From Ceratobasidium sp. AG-K (lineage: Eukaryota > Basidiomycota > Agaricomycetes > Cantharellales > Ceratobasidiaceae), in NCBI GenBank assembly GCA_037039685.1, contig JAWNGF010000001.1, positions 3,162,001-3,226,000 of the forward strand: DNA of 64,000 nucleotides. Reading direction: 5' to 3'. Below the pieces are notes generated by a model. That model searched no databases. It was not told the DNA's origin and saw nothing but the letters and a program-made list of their open reading frames with translations. Below are positions 52,801 through 61,730 of this stretch, piece by piece. The stretch's first letter is position 1; the number at the start of each line of letters is the position of its first letter. A program made the position numbers and the translations under genes.

Positions 52801-53273
52801 ACTACTTTGATAAAGGAGCCAAAGAACCAGAAGAGATAAACCCTGGAGATAAAGTCTGGCTTAATCATCAAAACATATCCACAGACAGACCTTCAGTAAA
52901 ACTCTCTCACAAAGTTTTAGGCCCTTACAAGGTACTGGAAAAAGTAGGGACTCACGCTTTTAGACTGGAGTTACCAAAATCGATGAAAGTTCATCCTGTC
53001 TTCCATGTCATGCTGCTCAAGAAATTCCACTCTGATCCCCACGGCCGCGAACCTGCTCAACCACCCCCTATTGTCACACAAGATGGAGAAGAAGAATGGG
53101 AGGTTGAAGAGATCCTTAATTCCAAGAAAATCCGTCGCCAACTCCACTATTATGTTAAGTGGAAAGGGTACTCTCATGCAGACAACTCTTGGCAGTCAAA
53201 GGAAGATCTCAAGAACGCTCCTGAACTAGTTGATAAATTTCACAAACTCCATCCCACTGCGCCAGGCCCTTAG
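49875..53273 (+). CDS. A3 pol: intact protease, RT, RNase H, integrase, chromodomain
   Basis: Uninterrupted 1,132-residue polyprotein from ATG 49,875. Protease: LLDCGATSCFI near residue 45. RT: LPPHRPTDITLDL through VYIDDIFVFSK at about 359. RNase H: FFLETDASGFATGAVL at about 505, [18 protein letters not shown]. Integrase: HHCC (SRHDNISAGHPG, CETCIRVKP) at about 715-755 and DDE residues in TVVDRFSKMAHYL, SDRGSTFNSKF and DGQSEQANQ. Chromodomain: WEVEEILNSKKIRRQLHYYV and KWKGYSHADNSW at about 1,072-1,125. All key residues are present. It has no ORF3: the stop is followed directly by the polypurine tract and LTR. Confidence 0.96.
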   Translation: MDELEIMSISNENQLYLDFTAHPLATAPDSKSVNRSKRFSGQALLDCGATSCFINPSLAKEANLPLFQHKKPKTLRVIDGREVSSGKVTHYTKFRLVMGTHSSEIECHVTNIGRHPIVLGMSWLKKHNPQINWKNRTIAYTSNFCSENCLEVPSTLQIAAETTLPEEYKEFADVFDESRLEELPPHRPTDITLDLLPEAKLKHGPIYKTSPAEDKEMKKVLETLIRRGHIQISKSPLASPVLFVKKPHPEDPNNPELRFCVDYRYVNSLCKFNASGIPLLDQWLRALEGFVIGTTLDLAQGFHQTRIAAGHEWKTAFKTQYGMYKWKVMPFGLKNAPSSFQSLMNSIFRDIMGVFVLVYIDDIFVFSKRVEDHPGHVKEVLRRLREHKLITKLKKCKFHQTKLDWVGLVISNKGIETDQEKVTAAMNWKAPKNVKQVQEFLGFVNFYRRFIQDFAGKARPLYNLLKKDQKWQWTSKEQEAMNALKEALKVAPVMMQPNQNKEFFLETDASGFATGAVLSQKDEEGKLHPVAFLSKSLNPAERNYDIFDKELLAIIRAFKEWRHLLQGTEKAVQVITDHKNLEYFSSSKQLNQRQIRWMNFLVDFNFQILYRPGSQNKKADILSRRYDLEPLGGVENQVLLKPDIFISAITPDQEINDLIREAILEDPRLEEAHNKLRNGEKVKDWEYREGLLMFKGKIFVPRDETVRNLILESRHDNISAGHPGQARTLELVSRTYYWPTMKKFVNSYVSHCETCIRVKPSNQLPTGLLRPLHIPERPWEEISYDMIVGLPESEGYDAILTVVDRFSKMAHYLPCKSTATAVDIANIFVANIWKLHGTPKATVSDRGSTFNSKFIRHLYKRLDVKPTFSTAYHPRTDGQSEQANQVVEIFIRAFVNHRQNDWVALLPMAEFAYNNGIQASTGKTPFQICQGFNPRMNIGEESDYTVPEADAHVEFLLKGYDEVKAALILANQSYKHYFDKGAKEPEEINPGDKVWLNHQNISTDRPSVKLSHKVLGPYKVLEKVGTHAFRLELPKSMKVHPVFHVMLLKKFHSDPHGREPAQPPPIVTQDGEEEWEVEEILNSKKIRRQLHYYVKWKGYSHADNSWQSKEDLKNAPELVDKFHKLHPTAPGP

Positions 53274-53283
53274 GAGGGGGTAA

Positions 53284-53698
53284 TGTCATGAGCTGACTAA
53301 GCTCAGACATTTTATTCTGATTTTATATCTTTTTTTCCGAACACTTTCCTTTTTTGGTACAATTGTCCTCTGGCGCTTAACTTGTGTCATGTGATGTATT
53401 TGTCTTGTCATTTGATATTGGTGATGCTTCCGGAACTTCCAGAATGTCAAGTCATGTCTCTTATCTCGCTTATCATCGATTGTACTCGGCTTTCCCACAC
53501 TGATAGATGATGACGTGGCACTGATCCCTCATGTATATAAACCCAGAGGTCAAGCCGGTTAACGACAAGGCTTGACCTCCTCTCCACTAGGACTTGCCCA
53601 ATTAAATCCTCTTACTCATCACCACTCCTTGGGTTCAAAGACTTGTCTAAGTCGAACCCCTTAACCTTTTATATACCTAATTGACCCAAGTCGGGACA
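53284..53698 (+). repeat. A3 3' LTR
   Basis: 415 bases; one difference from the 5' LTR that I can find (a CpG-type G/A). Confidence 0.96.
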
Positions 53699-53703
53699 CC
53701 GCA

Positions 53704-53958
53704 TCAGATGGAAGGGCTATAGCCCTCTGGAAGACACAGAAGAACTGGCGGAGAATTTTGCTAAGCTGACTCATGTCATGAGAAGATTCCAGAGGGACTT
53801 TCCCACCAGCCCACTTCCTCTAAATTTCTCTTCTTCAGAATACAAAAAGGCAAAGGGGAAAGCAGCAGAAATCATCACTCCAGCTTTTCAGCCTTCTACT
53901 GCTAGTTCACTGCCAAACACTCCTCCACTTTCAAAAAACCTCTTACCTTCCATACAAC
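53704..53958 (+). pseudogene. B1 chromodomain end and pol tail
   Basis: Continuation of the B1 chromodomain after A3 (RWKGYSPLEDTEELAENFAK, then MRRFQRDFPTSP). The pol frame then stays open, overlapping ORF3, to 54,521. Confidence 0.85.
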
Positions 53959-53959
53959 T

Positions 53960-55566
53960 ATGCCTGCTGCCCGCTCTGCCACTGCCTCCACCGTCTTCCG
54001 GGTCCCTGCCTACAAGAAAGCTAGGGCTTATGGAAAGGCCCTCAAGCTTGCCAGTCCAGGCAAGTTTGCCGTCAACAACCGGGACACTGCTCCCTGGTCT
54101 CTCAATGAGGCCAAGGCTCTCACTGAGGCCCTTGAACCCGGCATCCAGTTGGGGTACATCCCCCTATGAGAGCAATCAACCATCAAGTGGGACAAACAGC
54201 ACAGGTCCCTCATCTCCCCCTGCCTCGGCTCCCTTCTCTGGGTCAGCCACCCCAACTCCAGGCCTTCTGACCCCACCAACATTGGCTGCAACAAGTACTA
54301 CCACTGCCGTGGTTGTATTGGACTCACCGTCCACAACGTCGTCCTCAAGAGTGCGGACGCCTGGAACCGCGACACCGGTTTCAAATGGGAAGGAGACAAG
54401 TGGTTCAAGCAAGAAAACAACCCTCACCTGGCTCTCAACAACGGTGGACATTGTGACAAGGAGGGGAAATGGTGGCGCCCATGTGCCACAGATTTTGAGT
54501 CAGGATGGTGTCATGAGCTGACTAAGCTCAGACATTTTATTCTGATTTTATATCTTTTTTTTCCGAACACTTTCCTTTTTTGGTACAAATGTCCTCTGGC
54601 GCTTAAACTTGTATCATGTGATGTATTTGTCTTTTCATTTGATATTGGTGTTGCTTCTGGAACTTCCAGAAAGTCAAGTCATACCTCTTATCTTGCTTAT
54701 CGTTGGTTGTACTTGGCTTTCTCACACTGATAGTTGATGACGTGGCACTGATCCCTCATGTATATAAACCCAGAGGTCAAGCCGGTTAATGACAAGGCTT
54801 GACCTCCTCTCCACTAGGGCTTGATCAATCAATTCCTCCTTACTATCACTACTCCTTGGGTTTTAAGACTTACCTAAGTCAAACCCCTTCACCTTTTATA
54901 TACCTAATTGACCCAAGTCGGGACAGATGGCCAATGGAATGTGAGTTTGAACAAATACCTGGCCCTGCAAAAACTTACCCAAGAGACGATCCCTCCTTCA
55001 ATGCTATCAACTGGTCAAAAGGTGCCGACAGAAGCGGACACGTCAACCTGGCAGGACAGCCAATGGGAGACATCAGGGAGGAAGCGGTCAAAGTCCCCCC
55101 TGCACCCCCAAACTCCAAAGGTGGCAACAACCTCCCTGCACCTCCCCACATTACTGACAAGGAGGCCAAGCAAGTCAAACAAGAATGGGAGGCCACGTGG
55201 GACAAGGCCTGAGCAAATGTTGAGGCCCTCATTGCCGACGTTGGCAACGCAATTGCCAACATGGAACCACACCTGCCAGCCAACTGGATGCCATGCAACG
55301 CAAACGTCCTTGAAGCTTACCGCCTTGTCCAATGCGGTTCCTGGAGCATTGAGCAGCTCAACAAATGGCTTGACCACAGGCAAGAACAGTGGTCCCAATG
55401 GGAAACTGCGGAGCTCAAGCAATTACAAGAGCAACACCAAGAAGAGCTCAACCGCCTCTACCAGGAGAAGTGGGACCATATGAACAAGGTCCTTGAAGTG
55501 GACATGCACAGCCTGGCAGAAAGGGTTGGATGGTTGGAGCTGAAGGAATGGGTCACCCACAAATAG
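53960..55566 (+). pseudogene. B1 ORF3: long accessory protein gene, split by a solo LTR
   Basis: Open frame starting at ATG 53,960 (MPAARSATASTVFRVPAYKK), in a different frame from the overlapping pol tail. With the solo LTR 54,509-54,925 and one GATGG copy removed, it runs 395 codons to TAG 55,564-55,566, with two in-frame TGAs (54,167-54,169 and 55,210-55,212). Around residues 108-125 is a Cys/His cluster GCNKYYHCRGCIGLTVHN. Further on are Trp-rich stretches (WNRDTGFKWEGDKWFKQ, GKWWRPCATDFESGW) and a C-terminal charged helix (WSQWETAELKQLQEQHQEEL). No family is recognised. Position and overlap with pol match ORF3 of C1 and D1, but no SUMO-interaction motif is visible. It is broken here. Confidence 0.6.
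54509..54925 (+). repeat. A4: solo family-A LTR in B1 ORF3
   Basis: 417 bases, tgtcatgagc...gtcgggaca, with a perfect GATGG duplication (54,504-54,508 and 54,926-54,930). The ORF3 frame is continuous across it once removed (ESGW joins PMECEF). Confidence 0.95.
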
Positions 55567-55593
55567 GCAAGTGCACTCCACTACACTCGCCTT

Positions 55594-55607
55594 TGTGGGG
55601 GGGGCAA
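55594..55607 (+). other. B1 polypurine tract
   Basis: A G-rich run (gtggggggggcaa) directly before the 3' LTR, as expected for the plus-strand primer of reverse transcription. Confidence 0.7.
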
Positions 55608-56106
55608 TGTTGTGACCTGTCTCTCCCTCTCTTCTTCTTTTACGGACTTGTGGCTTGTACTGGTGCCTTAAGCACCCCTTCTCGTTGTAGAGCCCTCTCC
55701 CTTGTTTAGTGAGGTGTATGGATGATGTGTTACTGTGAGTCATATGACTCATGCTGTTTTCTATTGGCTGGCCTGCGCAGCCCTCTTTATGACTTGGACT
55801 CTGACTCAGACAAGTGACTCATGTATGTACTATGACTCACTTGTTCTCTGGGTATATATACTGGCTTGCAAGCATGGTCATCCCCAGCTTGCTTTGCCTT
55901 GTCAACTCTCCCTGCAGTGTGATCAGAGGCACTTGGCTACTTAGCCCTTAGCACAGCCACTTGGACTTAGGAGCTAGTGACTTGTACTGACAAGACTAGC
56001 GTTTGTCCACCTTAGTGATAGAGTCTCAGAAGACTTATCACATATTGTTCTCACATCTCAAAGGCCATTAGCAGTCGTCAACCATAGGCATTAGCAGGTT
56101 GCAACA
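55608..56106 (+). repeat. B1 3' LTR
   Basis: 499 bases, tgttgtgacc...gttgcaaca. It differs from the 5' LTR at 12 sites by eye, all transitions. It is followed by the ACAAG target copy. Confidence 0.93.
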
Positions 56107-56111
56107 ACAAG

Positions 56112-56469
56112 TCTTAGAACCCAAGGAGTAGTGATAGTAAAGAGGATTTGATTGAACAAGTCTTAGTGGAGAGGAGGTTAAGCCTTGTTGTTAACCGGCT
56201 TGACCTCTGGGTTTATATACATGAGGGATCAGTGCCACGTCATTGCCTATCAGTGTGAGAAAACCAAGTACAACCAATGATAAGCAAAATAAGAGATATG
56301 ACTTGACATTCCGGAAGTTCCGGAAGCAGCACCAATATCAAATGAAAAGACAAATGCATCACATGATACAAAGTAAGTGCCAAAGGACAATTGTACCAAA
56401 AAAGGAAAGTGTTCGGAAAAAAGAATATAAAATCAGAATAAAATGTCTGAGCTTAGTCAGCTCATGACA
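56112..56469 (-). repeat. A0 3' LTR, right fragment
   Basis: The remaining 358 bases of the A0 LTR (tcttagaaccc...cagctcatgaca), followed by ttaccccctcc. Together with 15,334-15,390 it makes 415 bases. Confidence 0.92.
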
Positions 56470-56479
56470 TTACCCCCTC

Positions 56480-59400
56480 CTAAGGGCCTGGCACAGTGGG
56501 ATGGAGTCTGTGGAATTTATCAACTAGTTCAGGAGCATTCTTGAGATCTTCTTCTGATTGCCAAGAATTGTCCGCATGAGAGCATCCTTTCCACTTGACA
56601 TAATAGTGGAGTTGACAACAAATTTTCTTGGAATTGAGGATCTCCTTGACTTCCCACTCTTCTTCTCCTTCTTGTGTGACAATAGGGGGTGGTTGAGTGG
56701 GTTTGCAACCATGGGGATCCGGGTGGAATTTTTTGAGCAGCATGACATGGAAGACAGGATGAATCTTCATTGATTTTGGTAATTCCAGTCTAAAGGCGTG
56801 AGTCCCTACTTTTTCCAGTACTTTGTAAGGGCCTAAAACTTTGTGGGAGAGTTTTACTGAAGGTCTGTCTGTGGATATGTTTTGATGATTAAGCCAGACT
56901 TTATCTCCAGGGTTTATCTCTTCTGGTTCTTTGGCTCCTTTATCAAAGTAGTGTTTGTAGGACTGGTTTGCTAGAATAAGAGCAGCTTTGACGTCATTGT
57001 ATCCTTTCAACAGGAATTCTGCATGGACATCAGCTTCAGGAACAGTATAGTCTGATTCTTCCCCAATGTTCATTCTAGGGTTGAAACCTTGGCAAATCTG
57101 GAAGGGGGTTTTGCCAGTAGATGCTTGAATTCCATTGTTGTAAGCAAATTCTGCCATAGGGAGCAGGGCCACCCAGTCGTTTTGCCTATGGTTGACAAAA
57201 GCCCTGATAAAGAGTTCAACGACTTGGTTTCCTTGTTCTGACTGTCCATCTATCCTTGGATGGTAGGCTGTGCTGAAGGTGGGTTTTACGTCCAACGATT
57301 TGTACAAATGCATAATGAACTTTGAGTTAAAAGTGGATCCTCTATTGGAGACTGTTGCTTTGGGGTGCCATGAAGTTTCCAAATGTTTGCAACAAAGATA
57401 TTGGCTATGTCTACTGCCGTGGCCATGGATTTGCAAGGGAGATAGTGTGCCATTTTGGAGAACCGATCTACAACTGTCAAGATTGCGTCATATCCTTCTG
57501 ACTCTGGGAGCCCTATAATCATGTCATAGGAGATCTCCTCCCAAGGTCTCTCAGGAATATGAAAAGGACGCAGTAGTCCTGTGGGGAGTTGGTTTGATGG
57601 TTTAACTTGAATGCATGTTTGCAGTGTGATACATAAGAGTTGACAAATTTCTTCATGGTTGGCCAGTAGTAAGTTCTTGAGACTAATTCCAACGTTCTTG
57701 CTTGTCCCAGGTGTCCAGCTGTAACATTTTCATGGCACAATTCTAATATCAAATTTCTGATTGTTTCATCTTTGGGGACAAAGATCCTTCCTTTGAACAT
57801 TAGGAGTCCTTCTTTGTATTCCCAATCTTTGACTTTTTTGCTGTTTCTTAGCTTGTTATGAGCTTTGTCTGATCTGGGGTCTTTGAGGATTGCTTCTCTG
57901 ATTAGGTCATTGATCTCTTGGTCAGGGGTAATAGCTGAAATAAAAATGTCTGGTTTAAGGAGAACTTGGTTCTCTACTCCCCCCAAAGGTTCTAGATTGT
58001 ATTGCCTTGAGAGAATGTCTGCTTTTTTGTTCTGGTTTCCTGGCCTGTACATGATCTGGAAGTTAAAGTCCACCAGGAAGTTCATCCAACAAATTTGGTG
58101 TTGGTTCAGTTGTTTGGATGAGGAGAAGTATTCCAAATTCTTGTGATCTGTTATGACTTGAACAGCTTTTTCCATGCCTTGAAGTAAGTGCTGCCATTCC
58201 TTGAAGGCCCTAATAATTGCCAATAGTTCTTTATCGAAAATGTTGTAGTTTCATTCAGCTGGATTTAGTGATTTAGAAAGGAAAGCTACTGGGTGCAATT
58301 TCCCTTCTTCATCCTTTTGAGATAAAACTGCTCCTGTGGCAAACCCTGACGCATCTGTTTTGAGGAAAAACTCCTTATTTTGATTGGGTTGCATCATTAT
58401 GGGTGCCACCTTAAGAGCTTCCTTTAGTGCATTCATGGCATCTTGTTCTTTGCTTGTCCACTGCCACTTTTGATCCTTCTTGAGTAGGTTGTAAAGAGGT
58501 CTAGCTTTGCCGGCAAAGTCTTGAATGAATCTTCAATAGAAATTGACAAATCCTAGGAACTCTTGAACTTGTTTAACGTTCTTGGGTGCTTTCCAATTCA
58601 TAGCTGCTGTGACCTTTTCCTGATCCGCTTTGATCCCTTTATTGGAAATGACCAGTCGTACCCAGTCCAGTTTGGTTTGGTGGAACTTGCATTTCCTCAG
58701 TTTTGCAATCAACTTGTGTTCCCTTAGTCTTTTTAGCACTTCTTTGACATGTCCTGGATGATCTTTGACTTGTTTGGAAAAAATGAAGATATCATCAATG
58801 TATACAAGTACAAAACCCCCATAATGTCCCTGAATATAAAGCTCATTAGGGACTGGAAGCTTGATGGGGCGTTTTTGAGATCAAAGGGCATGACTTTCCA
58901 TTTGTACATGCCATACTGAGTTTTGAAGGCTGTTTTCCATTTGTGTCCTGCTGCTATTTGGGTTTGATGGAATCCCTGTGCCAAGTCCAGAGTGGTACCA
59001 ATGACAACCCCTTCCAGGGCCCTTAACCATTGATCCAGTAGAGGTATTCCACTTGCATTGAATTTGCACAGCAAATTCACATATCTATAGTCAACGCAAA
59101 AGCGTAACTCTGGGTTGCTTGGATCTTCTGGATGGGGTTTTTTGACAAACAGGACTGGCAATGCCAAAGGAGACTTGGAAATCTGAATGTGTCCCCTTCA
59201 AATAAGGGTTTCTAGTACTTTCTTCATTTCCTTGTCTTCAGCTGGGGACGTTTTGTAAGTAGGGCCGTGCTTTAATTTGGCCTCTGGTAGGAGGTTGAGT
59301 GTGATGTTGGTTGGTCTGTGAGGTGGGAGTTCTGCCAATCTGGACTCATCAAATACATCTGCGAACTCCTTGTATTCCTCTGGTAATGTATTTTTGGCTG

Positions 59401-59875
59401 CAATTTGCAGTGTAGATGGAACTTCTAGGCAGTTTTTTGAGCAGAACTTGCTTGTGTATGCAATTGTCCTATTTTTCCAGTTAATTTGTGGGTTATGTTT
59501 CTTGAGCCATGACATCCCAAGTACAATGGGATGTCTTCCAATGCTTGTGATGTGACATTCTATTTTGCTGGAATGTGTCCCCATGATAAGTTTAAATTTA
59601 GTATAGTGGGTGACTTTTCCAGACAAAACTTCCCGCCTGTCTATAACTCATAGGGTTTTTGGTTTTTTGTGTTGAAAAAGGGTAAGGTTTGTTTCTTTTG
59701 CTAGGGAAAGGTTGATGAAGCAGGATGTTGCGCCACAATCAAGGAGTGCTTGTCCAGAGAATTTTTTTGATTTGTTGACTGTCTTAGAATCAGGAGCTGT
59801 AGTTAGTGGATGAGCAGTGAAATCAAGGTATAATTGGTTTTCATTTGATATTGACATGATTTTGAGTTCATCCAT
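56480..59875 (-). pseudogene. A0 pol, heavily mutated
   Basis: Family-A pol from ATG 59,873-59,875 to the normal end at 56,480. Stops at 59,648, 59,198, 58,533 and 58,251 (first base on the plus strand) are all TGA where sister copies have CGA. Frameshifts occur near 58,815 (one base lost near the YIDD region), near 57,620 and near 57,360. Domain order is unchanged. Clearly dead. Confidence 0.92.
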
Positions 59876-59910
59876 ATTACTAGCTAATATATCACCAAGT
59901 ACTTGGCTCC

Positions 59911-60454
59911 TTAATAAGCCTTGGTGACATCTTTTCCCAACTCAATGTCTGAAGAGATTTCTTCAATTTGGGCTTCAAATCCTGATGCTGTGTTCTTGGA
60001 AGGGCAGACCCTTGCTGAATGTCCCTTGCCGCCGCAGGTGAAGCAAATCATTGGTCCCTTTCCTTTGCCATCAAGATCCATTGCATTGGGGTCTTTAGTG
60101 GGAGTGGATGATTTAGGTGTTTGGATTGTAGGAGCATTGAAGGTAGCGGTTCTGGTGTCCTTTTGAATTGCTCCAAACAGGAGGTTTCCTTTAGTTCCGT
60201 TGTCCCAGGAAATCTGTGGAACTGGGCAACCCTTGGCGTTTCTGGTGATGCTTGAGATTTTGCTGTATTGCACCCCCCCTGTAGGTTTTGACATAAAGAT
60301 GCAGTCATTTATATTGAACCTTTGCCCTAGTATGGTGTTTGGGGTGCTTGTAGCTGCCTTAGAAGTGGCTTGTTTTGAAGTGCTAGTTTGTGGGTTTTGG
60401 GTTTTCTTGGGCGCATTAATGGTGTTCATTGTGGAATCAATCTCCAAGGCCCTC
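59911..60454 (-). pseudogene. A0 gag, 3' part, cut by C2
   Basis: C-terminal part of family-A gag (ALEIDSTMNTINAPKK, SH3/Tudor-like segment, CCHC knuckle CFTCGGKGHSARVC, end KDVTKAY). It is interrupted at 60,454 by the C2 LTR; its N-terminal part is outside the window. Confidence 0.9.
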
Positions 60455-60923
60455 TGTTGTAAGCTACTTCTCAGTGGCTATGGAACAAGCGGCAAGGGAG
60501 AGTGGACAGCACTAAGACCTGAGTGACCTCTTGAACCGCAACACACTTTAGTGTCTGTAGGCTCTAAAGGGTAGGGGTGGTTCTAAGTGTCACTTGAAGG
60601 GGATGTTTTGACAAGACAAAACAAGCTGGGGTTACCAGGCTTGTTGGTCCTCTATATATATTCAGAAACAGGCCGAGTCATACAGGACACAGCCACACAA
60701 GTCACACAAGCAAGCCAGTCAGGAGTGTCCAAGTGAGTCATGCTGCGCAGGCAGTCATGACTCATACAAAGCACAGCCGCATTACACAATGTAACAGAAT
60801 AACCACAAGGACATGGCAACGTGGCACAGGAAACAACAAACGACATACAAGCAGGACAACAGACATGAGGACAAACAGGGCAAGGCACAAGACGAGTCCA
60901 ATGGAGTGAGCTGGCTCACGACA
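60455..60923 (-). repeat. C2 3' LTR
   Basis: 469 bases, tgttgtaagc...ctcacgaca on the plus strand, aligning with the C1 LTRs. It is followed by ttactccccc. Its other LTR and target duplication partner are outside the window. Confidence 0.9.
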
Positions 60924-60965
60924 TTACTCCCCCTTAGGAGTCCATCTAGGGGACCTGGATGGGCT

Positions 60966-61730
60966 TCATTGGATCTTGCAATCCTTCCCCTTGGCAAGCA
61001 TGTGCTCTTCCAGGCCCTCATCCTCTTCAATGGTCAAGTCAATTGGGTTGAACACAGTGTTACCTGGTTTGTCTGAGAACTTTTCCCATTCCTCCCATGT
61101 CTCCTCTTTTGTCCAATTGGCCTTGGACCAGTCCAAAACCCTCTTCTGAGCCTCCACAAAATCCTCATCCCATTGTTGCATGTCCGGCTCTGCTTCCTTC
61201 CATGCTGACACATCTGCATCCTCCCACTTCCACCAGTTTGGAGCCCACTCAAACTTTTCCTTCTGGTATCTTCCCCTTTCCATCCTCCAGTTGCTCAAGT
61301 CCCTTTTGTAGTTGGCGTCCCAAGCATTGTTCCACCTAGGTCAGAGCGTTGGTTGTCTCCCGTTGTATCCTGGTACCCACTCGCTTGATTATGCCCCTTC
61401 TTGTCCCCATTTGACGACTCCAAGCATATGGGTGGAAAGGAGGATGACCTCCGAGACCTGGAACGCGGCGCACCCTTGACAAACAAAGATGTCCTTTCAT
61501 AGGAGCTGCATGTGTGACAGCCATTTCTTTCCGACCCACTGGAATTCTCCCAGGTCTGAGTGTAGAACGTCGTCCGATGCCCTAAAGTGCATTCTGCTGG
61601 AGCTTTGTTGGGACCTTTTGAAGACGTAGAGGGCGGCCCCAGCATTGAGGATTCTTGCCGTAGCAAACACTGGTCCGTCAAGGATGCGGGTGAGGTTGTT
61701 GGCAATGGTGGAGCGGGTGACGGCAGGCAT
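60966..61730 (-). pseudogene. C2 ORF3 (three stops), Trp-rich with IDLT motif
   Basis: Homolog of C1 ORF3 from ATG 61,728-61,730 (MPAVTRSTIANNL). Stops occur at 61,497-61,499 (TGA), 61,389-61,391 (TAA) and 61,341-61,343 (TGA, the position shared with C1). The Trp-rich half is preserved (NWWKWEDADVSAWKEAEPD, TWEEWEKFSD), as is the acidic NPIDLTIEEDEG motif. Confidence 0.75.

Larger units (their letters stand above)
46754..53698 (+). mobile_element. A3: youngest full-length family-A gypsy element
   Basis: Plus-strand, 6,945 bases, both LTRs 415 bases with a single difference that I can find (gaatgtcgagtc against gaatgtcaagtc). Target duplication is a perfect CCGCA (46,749-46,753 and 53,699-53,703). 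Pol is intact (1,132 residues); gag has one TGA. It splits the B1 chromodomain, whose frame is restored on removal. Confidence 0.97.
15391..56106 (+). mobile_element. B1: family-B gypsy element hosting C1, A3 and A4
   Basis: Plus-strand element with 499-base LTRs at both ends and a perfect ACAAG target duplication (15,386-15,390 and 56,107-56,111). Without its inserts it is only about 5.1 kb. Remaining parts are a gag N-terminal coiled coil, a dead protease fragment, integrase, chromodomain and a long ORF3. The gag capsid/knuckle and all of RT/RNase H are missing. The LTRs differ at 12 of 499 positions by my count, all transitions. Confidence 0.92.

Noticed and set aside
53778..54521. 247-residue Ser/Pro/Thr-rich frame as a separate gene
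   Set aside because: It is the B1 pol frame running on past the chromodomain; after 53,960 the ORF3 frame has the gene-like composition.
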